Assembly (NCBI GenBank): GCA_965214285.1
Contig: OZ243946.1
Span: 1,488,001-1,552,000 of the forward strand
Direction of reading: 5' to 3'
DNA: 64,000 nucleotides
Source: G963422745 sp965214285
Lineage (GTDB): Bacteria > Actinomycetota > Acidimicrobiia > Acidimicrobiales > Aldehydirespiratoraceae
A program made the position numbers and the translations under genes. Below, piece after piece: positions 27,393 to 35,199 of this stretch. The stretch's first letter is position 1; each line of letters begins with the position of its first letter. Below the pieces are notes generated by a model. The model searched no databases and had not been told where the DNA came from. It saw nothing but the letters and a program-made list of their open reading frames with translations.

Positions 27393-27412
27393 GGCTGCAA
27401 GCGCTTACAGCC
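27393..27412. promoter_or_regulatory. LacI-family-like operator palindrome
   Basis: CTGCAAGCGCTTACAG (27395-27410) is a near-perfect palindrome centred on AAGCGCTT, and two more pairs extend it to 20 bases. The central CG with flanking TTA/TAA is the classical LacI/CcpA-family operator shape. It lies in the 250-base space between the divergent ABC exporter and the Rieske-ThDP gene, about 100 bases before the latter. No LacI-family gene is present in the window, so the regulator would be encoded elsewhere. Nothing else is evident in this gap apart from a possible -10 TACCGT at 27458. Confidence 0.5.
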
Positions 27413-27509
27413 GGCCCCGGTCGTCAAATCTGCGAGACGCGGCAACCGCCGGGCAACTACCGTGAGGCTGCCGGGCGACCGCCAGGCGACCTGCATGCCG
27501 GGAGGGCAC

Positions 27510-29507
27510 ATGGCCACCAGCGAGAAGGCTTCGACGACAGAGCCGGAGCTGCCGGACGGCGAGTTCGAGTGGCGCCGCCTGATCGGGCGCGACGAGCTGG
27601 GCGAGGGCCGGGTGACGGCGGTGACCGTGGGCCACGCCACGCTGTGCGTCTCCCGCACCGAAGAGGGCGGCTACGGCTGCATCGACAATGCCTGCCCGCA
27701 CCAGGGCGGCCCGCTGGGGGAGGGCTCCATCGAGGGCACCTGGCTGCGCTGCCCCTGGCACGGCTATGACTTCTCGCCCAAGAACGGCAAGCCCCCGCCG
27801 CCCTTCGACGACGGCCCGCCGGCGTACCGCACCGAGGTCCGCAGCGACGGCGTCTACGCGGCGCTGCCCGTGGGCATGGCCCGGGCGCGCACCGTGAGCG
27901 ACGTGATGGTCGAGACGATGGTCAACTGGGGAGTCAGCCACGTGTTCGGGATGGTCGGCCACTCCAACCTGGGCTTCGCCGATGCCCTGCGCGCCGCTGA
28001 GCAGCGCGGCGACCTCGCCTACATCGGCATCCGCCACGAAGGCGCGGCGTCGTTCGCCGCCACCGCCTACGGAAAGCTCACCGGGCGACTGGCCGCCTGC
28101 TTCGCCATCGCCGGCCCCGGATCGACCAACCTGTTGACCGGGCTGTATGACGCCAAGGCCGACCGCGCCCCGGTGCTGGCGATCTCGGGGCAGGTGCCCT
28201 CGGCGGTGCGCGGCCGCGGCGCCTTCCAGGACACCGACCTGCACGCCGCCTTCGCGGACGTGAGCCGCTACTCCGCGACCGTGCAGGCAGGCTCGGACCA
28301 CGCCGAGCTGACCACGCTGGCCTGCAAGACCGCCCTGGTCGAGCGTGACGTGGCGCACCTGGAGCTTCCCGACGAGGTGCAGCAGCTCCCCTCGGACGCC
28401 AAGCCGGGCGGCCCGGCGGGACGAACCGGTGCACGCCACATCGGCCCGCCGCCCGAGGCGCTGGCGGCCGCCGCCGAGGCGCTGGCAGTCGCCGACCGGC
28501 CGCTGGTGATCGTCGGCAACGGGGCCAGAGAGGGCATCGACGACATCTGCGTCCTCGCCGAGCGCATCGACGCCCCGGTGGCGACCACCTTCAAGGCCAA
28601 GGGCCTGATCTCGGACCGCCACCGCCTGGCCTGCGGCGTGCTGGGGCGCTCGGGCACCCCGGTGGCGAGCTGGTTCATGAACGAGTCCGATTTGATCGTT
28701 GCCTTCGGCGTGTCGTTCGCCAACCACACCGGCATCTCCGACTACAAGCCGATCGTGCAGGTCGACTTCGAGCCGATGGCGCTCGGGCGCTTCCATCCGG
28801 TGGCGGTGCCGGTGCAGGCGGATGTGGGGGTGGCGGCCCGTGCCATGGCCGCGGCGGTCGGGCCGACCGAGCGCCACGGCGCTGCCGACGAGGTGGCCGA
28901 GCGCTGGGCGATCTGGCGGGCCGAGAAGGCATCGAGGCGCGGCGACGACCGAGGGGAGGGCGTGAATGCCGCGGCGCTGTTCGAGGCGCTCAGCGGCTGC
29001 GTGCCGGCCGATGCGATCATGCCGGTGGACGTGGGCAACAACACCTACTCCTTCGGGCGCTACTTCGAGGTCGACGCCCAGCGGGTGATCATGTCGGGTT
29101 ATCTGGGCTCGATCGGCTTCGCCCTGCCTGCGGCCATGGGTGCCTGGGCGGCCACCCAGAGCCGGCCCGAGCTCGCCGGGCGCAAGGTGGTGTCGGTCTC
29201 GGGCGACGGCGGGCTGGGCCAGTACGCCATGGAGCTGACCACCGCTGTGAAGTACGGCATGGACATCACCCACGTGGTGCTGAACAACTCCGAGCTGGCC
29301 AAGATCTCAAAGGAGCAGCGCTCGGCTGACTACGAGGTGTGGCAGACCTCGCTGCACAACCCCTCGTTCGCGGCGTTCGCGGAGATCTGCGGTGCCCACG
29401 GGGTGCGGGTCGACGAGCTGGGCCGGCTCCCCGGCGCCATCGCCGAGGCCCTCGCCCATGACGGCCCGTCGCTGGTGGAGGTGATGACCGATCCGCTGCT
29501 CGCCTGA
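27510..29507 (+). CDS. Fusion of Rieske 2Fe-2S domain and ThDP-dependent enzyme
   Basis: A 665-residue protein. The ATG at 27510 follows GGAGG by 5 bases. Residues 20-120 are a Rieske ferredoxin-type domain with both ligand boxes: Cys62/His64 (CPHQGG) and Cys81/His84 (CPWHGYDF). From about 128 to the end is a complete three-domain ThDP enzyme of the pyruvate oxidase/acetolactate synthase family. It has the cofactor-activating Glu177 (RHEGAAS), a central domain around 315-440, and the ThDP/Mg motif with GDG at 565-567 and Asn592/Asn593. Separate Rieske and ThDP proteins are common; joined in one chain they suggest electron transfer from a ThDP intermediate to an Fe-S centre, as in a ferredoxin-type 2-oxoacid oxidation. 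The reaction is unknown and is inference. Confidence 0.88.
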   Translation: MATSEKASTTEPELPDGEFEWRRLIGRDELGEGRVTAVTVGHATLCVSRTEEGGYGCIDNACPHQGGPLGEGSIEGTWLRCPWHGYDFSPKNGKPPPPFDDGPPAYRTEVRSDGVYAALPVGMARARTVSDVMVETMVNWGVSHVFGMVGHSNLGFADALRAAEQRGDLAYIGIRHEGAASFAATAYGKLTGRLAACFAIAGPGSTNLLTGLYDAKADRAPVLAISGQVPSAVRGRGAFQDTDLHAAFADVSRYSATVQAGSDHAELTTLACKTALVERDVAHLELPDEVQQLPSDAKPGGPAGRTGARHIGPPPEALAAAAEALAVADRPLVIVGNGAREGIDDICVLAERIDAPVATTFKAKGLISDRHRLACGVLGRSGTPVASWFMNESDLIVAFGVSFANHTGISDYKPIVQVDFEPMALGRFHPVAVPVQADVGVAARAMAAAVGPTERHGAADEVAERWAIWRAEKASRRGDDRGEGVNAAALFEALSGCVPADAIMPVDVGNNTYSFGRYFEVDAQRVIMSGYLGSIGFALPAAMGAWAATQSRPELAGRKVVSVSGDGGLGQYAMELTTAVKYGMDITHVVLNNSELAKISKEQRSADYEVWQTSLHNPSFAAFAEICGAHGVRVDELGRLPGAIAEALAHDGPSLVEVMTDPLLA

Positions 29508-29509
29508 TT

Positions 29510-29538
29510 CTGACGCCGAGTGCGCCAGGGCGTAGAAT
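29510..29538 (+). promoter_or_regulatory. Promoter of fabH
   Basis: CTGACG (29510-29515) and TAGAAT (29533-29538) are 17 bases apart, just after the stop of the upstream gene. A purine-rich Shine-Dalgarno (GAGGGGGA) sits before the ATG at 29557. Confidence 0.55.
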
Positions 29539-29556
29539 GCGGGCGAGGGGGACCGG

Positions 29557-30648
29557 ATGAAGCGCCGTGCAACGATCACCGGCTGGGGCAAGTGCGTGCC
29601 CCCGGTGAAGCTGACCAACGCCGATCTGGAGAAGCTTGTCGACACCGACAACGACTGGATCGTGGAGCGCACCGGCATCGTCGAACGCGGCATCGCCCAC
29701 GTGGAGGTCACCGACATGGCCGAGGTGGCCGCCCATCACGCCCTTGCCGCGGCCGGGCTCGGCGTCGGCGACATCGACCTGATCTGCGTTGCCAGCGTCA
29801 CCCCCGAGATCACCTGCCCCAGCCAGGCCTGCACCCTCCAGGAGCGCCTCGGCGCCCGCAACGCCGCCGCCTTCGACCTCAACGCCGCCTGCAGCGGCTG
29901 GGTCTACGGCAGCTCCACCGCATCGTCGCTGATCGAATCCGGCGTCGCCGAGAAGGTGCTCTTGGTCGGCGCCGAGAAGCTGCACTTCGTGATGGACTAC
30001 TGGGACCGGGCTACCTGCATCCTCTTCGGCGACGGCGCCGGGGCGGTGGTGCTGCAGCCCTCGACCGCAGGCGACGGCATCCTCGCGCATGACCTCGGCG
30101 CCGACGGCACCCAGGGCAAGACCATGGTCTTCCCGACGCTGGGCACCCGCGGCGAGATCAACCGGGTGCGCAACCCGGTGGAGGACCGCCTCTACTTCGA
30201 GGGCAGCAACGTCTTCAAGATCGCCGTGCGAGGCATGCAGGCCTCGGTGCTGCGGGCGCTGGAGCGTGCCGGGCTGAGCCCCGCGGAGGTGGACCTGGTG
30301 GTGCCGCATCAGGCCAACGCCCGGATCATCGACGCCGCCGCCCGCCGCCTGGGGCTGCCGCCCGAGAAGGTGATGGTCAACATCGACACGCACGGCAACT
30401 CCGCCGCGGCCTCGATCCCCATGGCACTGGCCGACGCCGTCGACCAGGGCCGCATCGAGCCGGGATCGGTCGTGGTGCAGACGGCGTTCGGCGGCGGGGT
30501 CACCTGGGGCTCCACGGTGATCCGCTGGGGGGAGCGCACCGTCGCCTTGGGCACGTCCGACATGGAGCTGCCTGCGACGGACATGACCGTCTTCGACATC
30601 CTCGCGGACAACCGCGAGTTCTTCGCCCCCTACCACGTCGGCGACTGA
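29557..30648 (+). CDS. 3-oxoacyl-[ACP] synthase III (FabH-like)
   Basis: A 363-residue thiolase-fold enzyme that condenses acyl-CoA with malonyl-ACP to start fatty acid synthesis. The catalytic triad is Cys112 (LNAACSG), His251 (PHQAN) and Asn281 (HGNSAAAS). It is about 35 residues longer than typical FabH (about 330), because of a C-terminal tail after the WGSTVIRW core. Standard fab genes are not adjacent, so a role in specialised lipid or ketide starter synthesis is possible. It has its own promoter, 49 bases after the Rieske-ThDP gene. Confidence 0.9.
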   Translation: MKRRATITGWGKCVPPVKLTNADLEKLVDTDNDWIVERTGIVERGIAHVEVTDMAEVAAHHALAAAGLGVGDIDLICVASVTPEITCPSQACTLQERLGARNAAAFDLNAACSGWVYGSSTASSLIESGVAEKVLLVGAEKLHFVMDYWDRATCILFGDGAGAVVLQPSTAGDGILAHDLGADGTQGKTMVFPTLGTRGEINRVRNPVEDRLYFEGSNVFKIAVRGMQASVLRALERAGLSPAEVDLVVPHQANARIIDAAARRLGLPPEKVMVNIDTHGNSAAASIPMALADAVDQGRIEPGSVVVQTAFGGGVTWGSTVIRWGERTVALGTSDMELPATDMTVFDILADNREFFAPYHVGD

Positions 30649-30654
30649 GCTGCC

Positions 30655-30676
30655 GGCGCCCAGGCTGAGCGGCGCC
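30655..30676. terminator. Possible hairpin between convergent genes
   Basis: GGCGCC occurs at 30655-30660 and 30671-30676 with a 10-base loop, just after the fabH stop and before the stop of the convergent permease gene. There is no T-run, so intrinsic termination is doubtful. Confidence 0.25.
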
Positions 30677-30735
30677 AGAGGTCGAGCCCGGCCGGCGATC
30701 AGCCCGGCGACCCGGCCCTCGCGTGTTCGGCCGCC

Positions 30736-32025
30736 CTAGCGGTCTCGCGGCAATCTGCGCAGCCTCGCCAGCCGCTTGCGCAGGCCCCTGGCGGGTGCTG
30801 TCGCCGACGAGGCGTCGTCGGTATCACCATCAGCGGCGCCCGGGGGGCCGTTGCGCCCGTTGCGCCGCAGCCGCTGGGCGCTCTCGCCCAGGGCGGACTC
30901 GGAGATCTCGTGGTGCTGGCGGAAGCCCGACATGAAGCCCTGGGCGGTCGCCGCGAAGGGCAGCGCCAGGAGCGCCCCGACCACCCCGAGCAGGGCGACG
31001 CCGGCCAGCACCGCCCCGAAGGCGACCGCCACGTGTATCTCCATGGTCTCCGAGGTGATCCTCGGCGCCAGGGCGTAGTTCTCGAGCTGCTGGTACAAGA
31101 AGACGACCACCAGCACCGCCAGGGCCTTGCGCGGGTCGTCGAGCACCGTGATCAGGAACGGCAGGGCGCCGGCCAGGTAGGTGCCGACCACGGGGATGAA
31201 CTGCGAGACGACCCCGAGCCACAGCGCCAGCGGTATCGGGAAGGGCACGTCGATGATCTCGAAGGCGATCCAGTGGACGATCGCCGAAAGCACCGCCAGC
31301 ACCAGCCGCGAGTAGATGTAGCCGCCGGTCTTGGCGATGGCCAGGTCCCACACTTCGAGCACCGTGCGCTGGCGCTCGGGCGCCAGGAACGAGCACACCG
31401 TGCGTCGCAGCTTGGGGCCCTCGGCCACCAGGTAGAACAGGAACAGCCCGACCGTGAAGGCGTGGAGCACCACGTTGACCACGGCGGTGCCCAGGTTGAC
31501 CACGTCGTCGGCGAACCTGCCGGCGAGATCCTGCACACCGCCGCCCTCCACGAACTCGTCGCTGATGCGCTGCAGGTCGATGTCGGCGTCGACGTTGTCC
31601 TGCAGCCAGCCCTCCAGATCCTCCACGTACTGCGGGGCCTCGCTGATGAAGCTGTCGAGCTGGCTGGCGAGGGCGGTGCCCACCGCCGCGGAGAACACCA
31701 CCAGCCCGACGGTCAGGCCGACGTAGACGATCATCACGCCGAGGCCGCGGCGGATGCCGCGGGCCTCCATGCGGTTGACGGCAGGCTCGATGGCAAAGGA
31801 CAGGAACAGCGAGATCAGGATCACGATCAGCAGCGGCCGCAGGGCGCGCACCGCGCCGGTGCCGACGTAGACGACAGCCCAGCCGACCCAGAACAAGGCG
31901 ATTGCCTTGATGAGCCAGACCGGCACCTTGTTGCCTTCGTGCCAGGGGATGGGCGCGCTGGCCGGGCCGCTGTCGGGCACCTGCGGCGGGCCGCTCTCGG
32001 GCGTCTCTGAGCCGGCGTCGCTCAT
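30736..32025 (-). CDS. AI-2E family transporter (PerM/YdiK-type permease)
   Basis: A 429-residue membrane protein. A polar N-terminus of about 30 residues is followed by two membrane helices (around 33-85), another near 100-120, a soluble region with the QDLAGRFADDVVNL segment, and a second helical block that includes the family motif GVVSQFIPVVGTYLAGALP and the PRKALAVLVVVFLYQQLENYALAP segment. The family exports small solutes; the AI-2 role is proven only for a few members. The C-terminal 70 residues are charged and disordered. It converges on fabH. Confidence 0.88.
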   Translation of the reverse strand: MSDAGSETPESGPPQVPDSGPASAPIPWHEGNKVPVWLIKAIALFWVGWAVVYVGTGAVRALRPLLIVILISLFLSFAIEPAVNRMEARGIRRGLGVMIVYVGLTVGLVVFSAAVGTALASQLDSFISEAPQYVEDLEGWLQDNVDADIDLQRISDEFVEGGGVQDLAGRFADDVVNLGTAVVNVVLHAFTVGLFLFYLVAEGPKLRRTVCSFLAPERQRTVLEVWDLAIAKTGGYIYSRLVLAVLSAIVHWIAFEIIDVPFPIPLALWLGVVSQFIPVVGTYLAGALPFLITVLDDPRKALAVLVVVFLYQQLENYALAPRITSETMEIHVAVAFGAVLAGVALLGVVGALLALPFAATAQGFMSGFRQHHEISESALGESAQRLRRNGRNGPPGAADGDTDDASSATAPARGLRKRLARLRRLPRDR

Positions 32026-32151
32026 CGGCTGCGAACCTACCGCGCCCGGCGGGCGATGTCAGCTCAGCGTCGGCTGCGCTGCAGCGCTGCCGGCGAGACC
32101 GGCTCAGCGACGCGGCTGAGCGACGCGGTTCGGACGATGTCGGTCGCGGCG

Positions 32152-32180
32152 TTGGGATGTCGATGCGGGCGGCCTATCCT
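32152..32180 (+). promoter_or_regulatory. Promoter of the rplC-led ribosomal operon
   Basis: TTGGGA (32152-32157) and TATCCT (32175-32180) are spaced by 17 bases. Transcription from here would give a leader of about 230 bases before rplC. Confidence 0.55.
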
Positions 32181-32263
32181 GCGCTCCGCAGCGACGGGCT
32201 CTCACCCGTCAGCCGCGAATCGACGTCCGTGCAGGCCCACGGGAACCGCACGGCAAAACCGAA

Positions 32264-32300
32264 CCAGCGCTCCGCCGGGCTTGCTCGTGCGGAGCGTTGG
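32264..32300 (+). promoter_or_regulatory. Leader hairpin before rplC
   Basis: A 12-pair stem (32264-32275 with 32289-32300, one G-U pair) closes a 13-base loop. In other bacteria the S10 leader is bound by L4 for autoregulation. The rplD product is encoded one gene downstream, so this stem is the natural candidate for such control. Confidence 0.45.
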
Positions 32301-32418
32301 CTTGAACGGATGCGCCTCGGCGGGTTCGTTCGCCTGCCGGGCCGAGCCTCTCGGCTTCAGCCCGCACTCAGCACACACAGAATCTCAAGCTCCGACAGGA
32401 CTTCCAGGAATTCAGCAC

Positions 32419-33054
32419 ATGGCCAGCAAGGCGATAGTCGGCGAGAAAGTCGGCATGACGCAGATCTGGGACGACGACAACCGCGTCGTGCCGGTCACTG
32501 TGCTGAGCGTGCTGCCGTGCCGCGTGGTCCAGGTGAAGACGCCCGCCAGCGACGGCTACAGCGCCATCCAGGTCACCCGCGGCGTCAAGGACCCGGCCAA
32601 GCTCACACGAGGCGAGGCAGGCCACTTCAGCGCCGCCGGCGTAGAGCCGGGACGCATGCTCGTGGAGCTGCGCCTCGATGATGTGAGCGAATACAGCGTC
32701 GGGCAGGAGATCGCCGCGGACCTGCTGGAGCAGGGCGCGCTGGTGGACGTCACCGCGGTCTCCAAGGGCAAGGGCTTCAGCGGGGTCATGAAGCGCCACG
32801 GCTTCAAGGGCGGCCCGGCCGGCCACGGCGCCCACAAGATCCACCGCAAGCCCGGCGCCATCGGCCAGTGCGCCACCCCCAGCCGGGTGTTCCGAGGCAA
32901 GAAGCTGCCCGGCCGCCACGGCGGCGCCAAGACCACCATCTTGAACCTCGAGGTCATCAAGAGCGATCCCGACGCCGGCGTGGTGCTCGTCAAGGGCGCA
33001 GTGCCCGGCCCCCGCGGCGGCGCTGTCGTCATCCGCGATGCGGTGAAGGGCTGA
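32419..33054 (+). CDS. rplC: 50S ribosomal protein L3
   Basis: A 211-residue protein that binds 23S rRNA early in assembly and reaches to the peptidyl transferase centre. The start MASKAIVGEKVGMTQIWDDD and the signature KGKGFSGVMKRHGFKGGPAGHGAHKIHRKPGAIG region are diagnostic, with the usual length. It is the first gene of the cluster here, whereas rpsJ normally precedes it. rplD follows after 10 bases. Confidence 0.97.
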   Translation: MASKAIVGEKVGMTQIWDDDNRVVPVTVLSVLPCRVVQVKTPASDGYSAIQVTRGVKDPAKLTRGEAGHFSAAGVEPGRMLVELRLDDVSEYSVGQEIAADLLEQGALVDVTAVSKGKGFSGVMKRHGFKGGPAGHGAHKIHRKPGAIGQCATPSRVFRGKKLPGRHGGAKTTILNLEVIKSDPDAGVVLVKGAVPGPRGGAVVIRDAVKG

Positions 33055-33064
33055 GGGGCGAGCG

Positions 33065-33790
33065 ATGGGCCAGGTGGCGATCCGCACCCAGCAAGGCGAC
33101 ACTGCCGGCGAAGCGGCCCTCGACGATGCCGTCTTCGGCATCGAGCCCAACATGGCCGTGATGCACCAGGTGGTCACGGCCCAGCTCGCCGCCCGGCGCG
33201 CGGGCACCCACTCCACCAAGACCCGTGCGGAGGTGCGAGGCGGCGGCGCAAAGCCCTGGCGCCAGAAGGGCACCGGCCGGGCCCGGGCCGGCAGCACCCG
33301 TCTGCCGCACTGGCGAGGCGGCGGCGTGGCGCACGGGCCCAAGCCCCGCGACTACGCCATGCGCACCCCCAAGAAGATGATCCGCCTGGCGCTGCGCTCC
33401 GCGCTGTCGGACCGCGCAGGCGAGGGCAACGTGATCGTGGTCGACCGCTGGGCCTTCGAAGCGCCCCGCACCCGCGACGCTGTGGCTGCGCTGGCGGCCC
33501 TGGGCGTTACGGGCAAGGCGCTGGTGGTGCTCGGCGACGACGACGCGAACGCCGCCAAGAGCTTCCGCAACCTGCCAGAGGTCCGCTGCGTCGCCGCCGG
33601 CGAGCTCAACACCTACGACGTGCTCGACAGCGACTACGTGATCTTCACAGCCGCCACCCTGCCCACAGCCGCCGCAGCCGAGGCTGATGCCGACGCAGCC
33701 GCAGAGACCGCCGCAGCCGATGCCGATGTTGCAGCCCCCGCCGGCGAGACTGCCGCTGTAGCCGACGATGCCGCAGGGGAGGAAGAATGA
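33065..33790 (+). CDS. rplD: 50S ribosomal protein L4 with acidic C-terminal tail
   Basis: A 241-residue protein. Residues 1-200 are standard L4, with the conserved loop TRAEVRGGGAKPWRQKGTGRARAGS that lines the exit tunnel and the closing NTYDVLDSDYVIFT. The last 40 residues are an Ala/Glu/Asp tail not present in typical L4 (about 205-220 residues). The stop overlaps the rplW start as ATGA. L4 is also the usual repressor of this operon. Confidence 0.97.
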   Translation: MGQVAIRTQQGDTAGEAALDDAVFGIEPNMAVMHQVVTAQLAARRAGTHSTKTRAEVRGGGAKPWRQKGTGRARAGSTRLPHWRGGGVAHGPKPRDYAMRTPKKMIRLALRSALSDRAGEGNVIVVDRWAFEAPRTRDAVAALAALGVTGKALVVLGDDDANAAKSFRNLPEVRCVAAGELNTYDVLDSDYVIFTAATLPTAAAAEADADAAAETAAADADVAAPAGETAAVADDAAGEEE

Positions 33791-34077
33791 GAGACCACCG
33801 CGACGTGCTCATCAGCCCGGTGGTGTCCGAGAAGTCCTACGGCCTGCTCGAGGACAACGTCTACACCTTCGTGGTCGCCCCGAACGCCTCCAAGCCCGAG
33901 ATCCGCGAGGCAGTGGAGCATCTCTTCGAGGTGAAGGTCGTCAAGGTCAACACCCTCGTCCGCAAGGGCAAGCGCCTGCGCAACCGCCGCAGCGGCGGCT
34001 GGGGCCGGCGAGCCGACCGCAAGAGAGCCCTCGTCACCCTCGCCGAGGGCGACTCCATCGAGCTGTTCGAGAACTGA
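33787..34077 (+). CDS. rplW: 50S ribosomal protein L23
   Basis: A 96-residue protein at the exit-tunnel rim, the docking site for trigger factor and SRP. It has the family start DVLISPVVSEKSYGLLEDN and the VVKVNTLVRKGKRLRNRR loop. Its ATG overlaps the rplD stop by 4 bases. Confidence 0.97.
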   Translation: MRDHRDVLISPVVSEKSYGLLEDNVYTFVVAPNASKPEIREAVEHLFEVKVVKVNTLVRKGKRLRNRRSGGWGRRADRKRALVTLAEGDSIELFEN

Positions 34078-34079
34078 TC

Positions 34080-34916
34080 GTGGCCATCCGCAACCGCAAG
34101 CCCACCAGCCCCGGACGCCGGGCGCAGACCAGCTCCGACTTCTCCGAGATCACCTCCTCGAAGCCGCAGAAGAGCCTGCTGGCGCCCAAGTCCGGCACTG
34201 GCGGGCGCAACAACTACGGGCGCAAGACCTCGCGCCACCGCGGCGGGGGCCACAAGCGCCGCTACCGGATCATCGACTTCAAGCGCACCAAGGACGGCGT
34301 GCCGGCCTCGGTGGCGAGCATCGAGTACGACCCCAACCGCACCTGCAACATCGCCCTGCTGCACTACCGCGACGGCGAGAAGCGCTACATCCTCGCCCCC
34401 CGCGGCATCGCGGTGGGCGATGTGCTGGCGTCGGGCAGCGACGCCGAGATCCGCGCGGGCAATGCCCTGCCGATCCGCAACATCCCGGTGGGAACGGTGC
34501 TGCATGCCGTGGAGCTGCGCCCCGGCGGCGGCGCCAAGCTGGGCCGGGCGGCCGGCACCGCGATCCAGCTCGTGGCCAAGGAGGGCCGCTTCGCCACCTT
34601 GCGGCTGCCCAGCTCGGAGATGCGGCGGGTGCCGGTGGACTGCCGGGCGACGGTCGGCGAGGTGGGCAACGCCCAGCACGAGCTGATCAAGATCGGCAAG
34701 GCGGGCCGCAACCGCTGGCGGGGCATCAAGCCCCAGACGCGCGGCGTGGTCATGAACCCCGTCGACCACCCCCACGGCGGCGGCGAGGGCAAGACCTCCG
34801 GCGGCCGTCACCCGGTGTCGCCCTGGGGCAAGCCCGAGGGCCGCACCCGGCGGGCCGGCAAGGAATCCGACAAGCTGATCGTGCGCCGGCGCCGGACGCG
34901 CGGGTCGAGGAGGTAG
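34080..34916 (+). CDS. rplB: 50S ribosomal protein L2
   Basis: A 278-residue protein, the family's usual length, essential for peptidyl transferase assembly. It starts with GTG at 34080, two bases after the rplW stop. Markers are GRNNYGRKTSRHRGGGHKRRYR near the N-terminus and NPVDHPHGGGEGKTSGGR near the C-terminus, which includes the conserved His of the peptidyl transferase region. The end of the gene carries the AGGAGG for rpsS. Confidence 0.97.
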   Translation: MAIRNRKPTSPGRRAQTSSDFSEITSSKPQKSLLAPKSGTGGRNNYGRKTSRHRGGGHKRRYRIIDFKRTKDGVPASVASIEYDPNRTCNIALLHYRDGEKRYILAPRGIAVGDVLASGSDAEIRAGNALPIRNIPVGTVLHAVELRPGGGAKLGRAAGTAIQLVAKEGRFATLRLPSSEMRRVPVDCRATVGEVGNAQHELIKIGKAGRNRWRGIKPQTRGVVMNPVDHPHGGGEGKTSGGRHPVSPWGKPEGRTRRAGKESDKLIVRRRRTRGSRR

Positions 34917-34920
34917 TGCA

Positions 34921-35199
34921 ATGCCGCGCAGCCTGAAGAAAGGGCCGTTCGTCGACGACCACCTGCTTCGCAAGATCGACGAGCTCAACGAGTCCGGCCA
35001 GAAGAAGGTCGTCAAGACCTGGTCGCGCCGCTCCACGATCATCCCCGACATGATCGGCCACACCCTGGCGGTCCACGACGGGCGCAAGCACGTGCCGGTC
35101 TACGTCACCGAGTCGATGATCGGCCACAAGCTCGGCGAGTTCGCCCCCACCCGCACCTTCCGCTTCCATGCCGGCCAGGAACGGGGAGCGCGCCGATGA
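34921..35199 (+). CDS. rpsS: 30S ribosomal protein S19
   Basis: A 92-residue protein of the 30S head. It has the family start PRSLKKGPFVDDHLL and the TWSRRSTIIPDMIGHTLAVHDG segment. AGGAGG at 34908-34913 is ideally placed 7 bases before the ATG. Its stop overlaps the rplV ATG by 4 bases. Confidence 0.97.
   Translation: MPRSLKKGPFVDDHLLRKIDELNESGQKKVVKTWSRRSTIIPDMIGHTLAVHDGRKHVPVYVTESMIGHKLGEFAPTRTFRFHAGQERGARR

Larger units (their letters stand above)
32026..32418. other. 393-base gap: ribosomal operon promoter and structured leader
   Basis: No protein gene is visible here on either strand, and in particular no rpsJ (S10). The first part has a 13-base doublet (GGCTCAGCGACGC, GGCTGAGCGACGC) near 32101. 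A promoter lies at 32152 and a long, strongly folded leader runs to the rplC ATG at 32419. Besides the hairpin at 32264 there is a CCGAG/CTCGG stem near 32341. The Shine-Dalgarno region before rplC is weak (AGGAA at 32406-32410). Confidence 0.6.

Noticed and set aside
32026..32418. Possible hidden rpsJ before rplC
   Set aside because: No frame on either strand shows S10-like sequence, and the region is better explained as promoter and leader.
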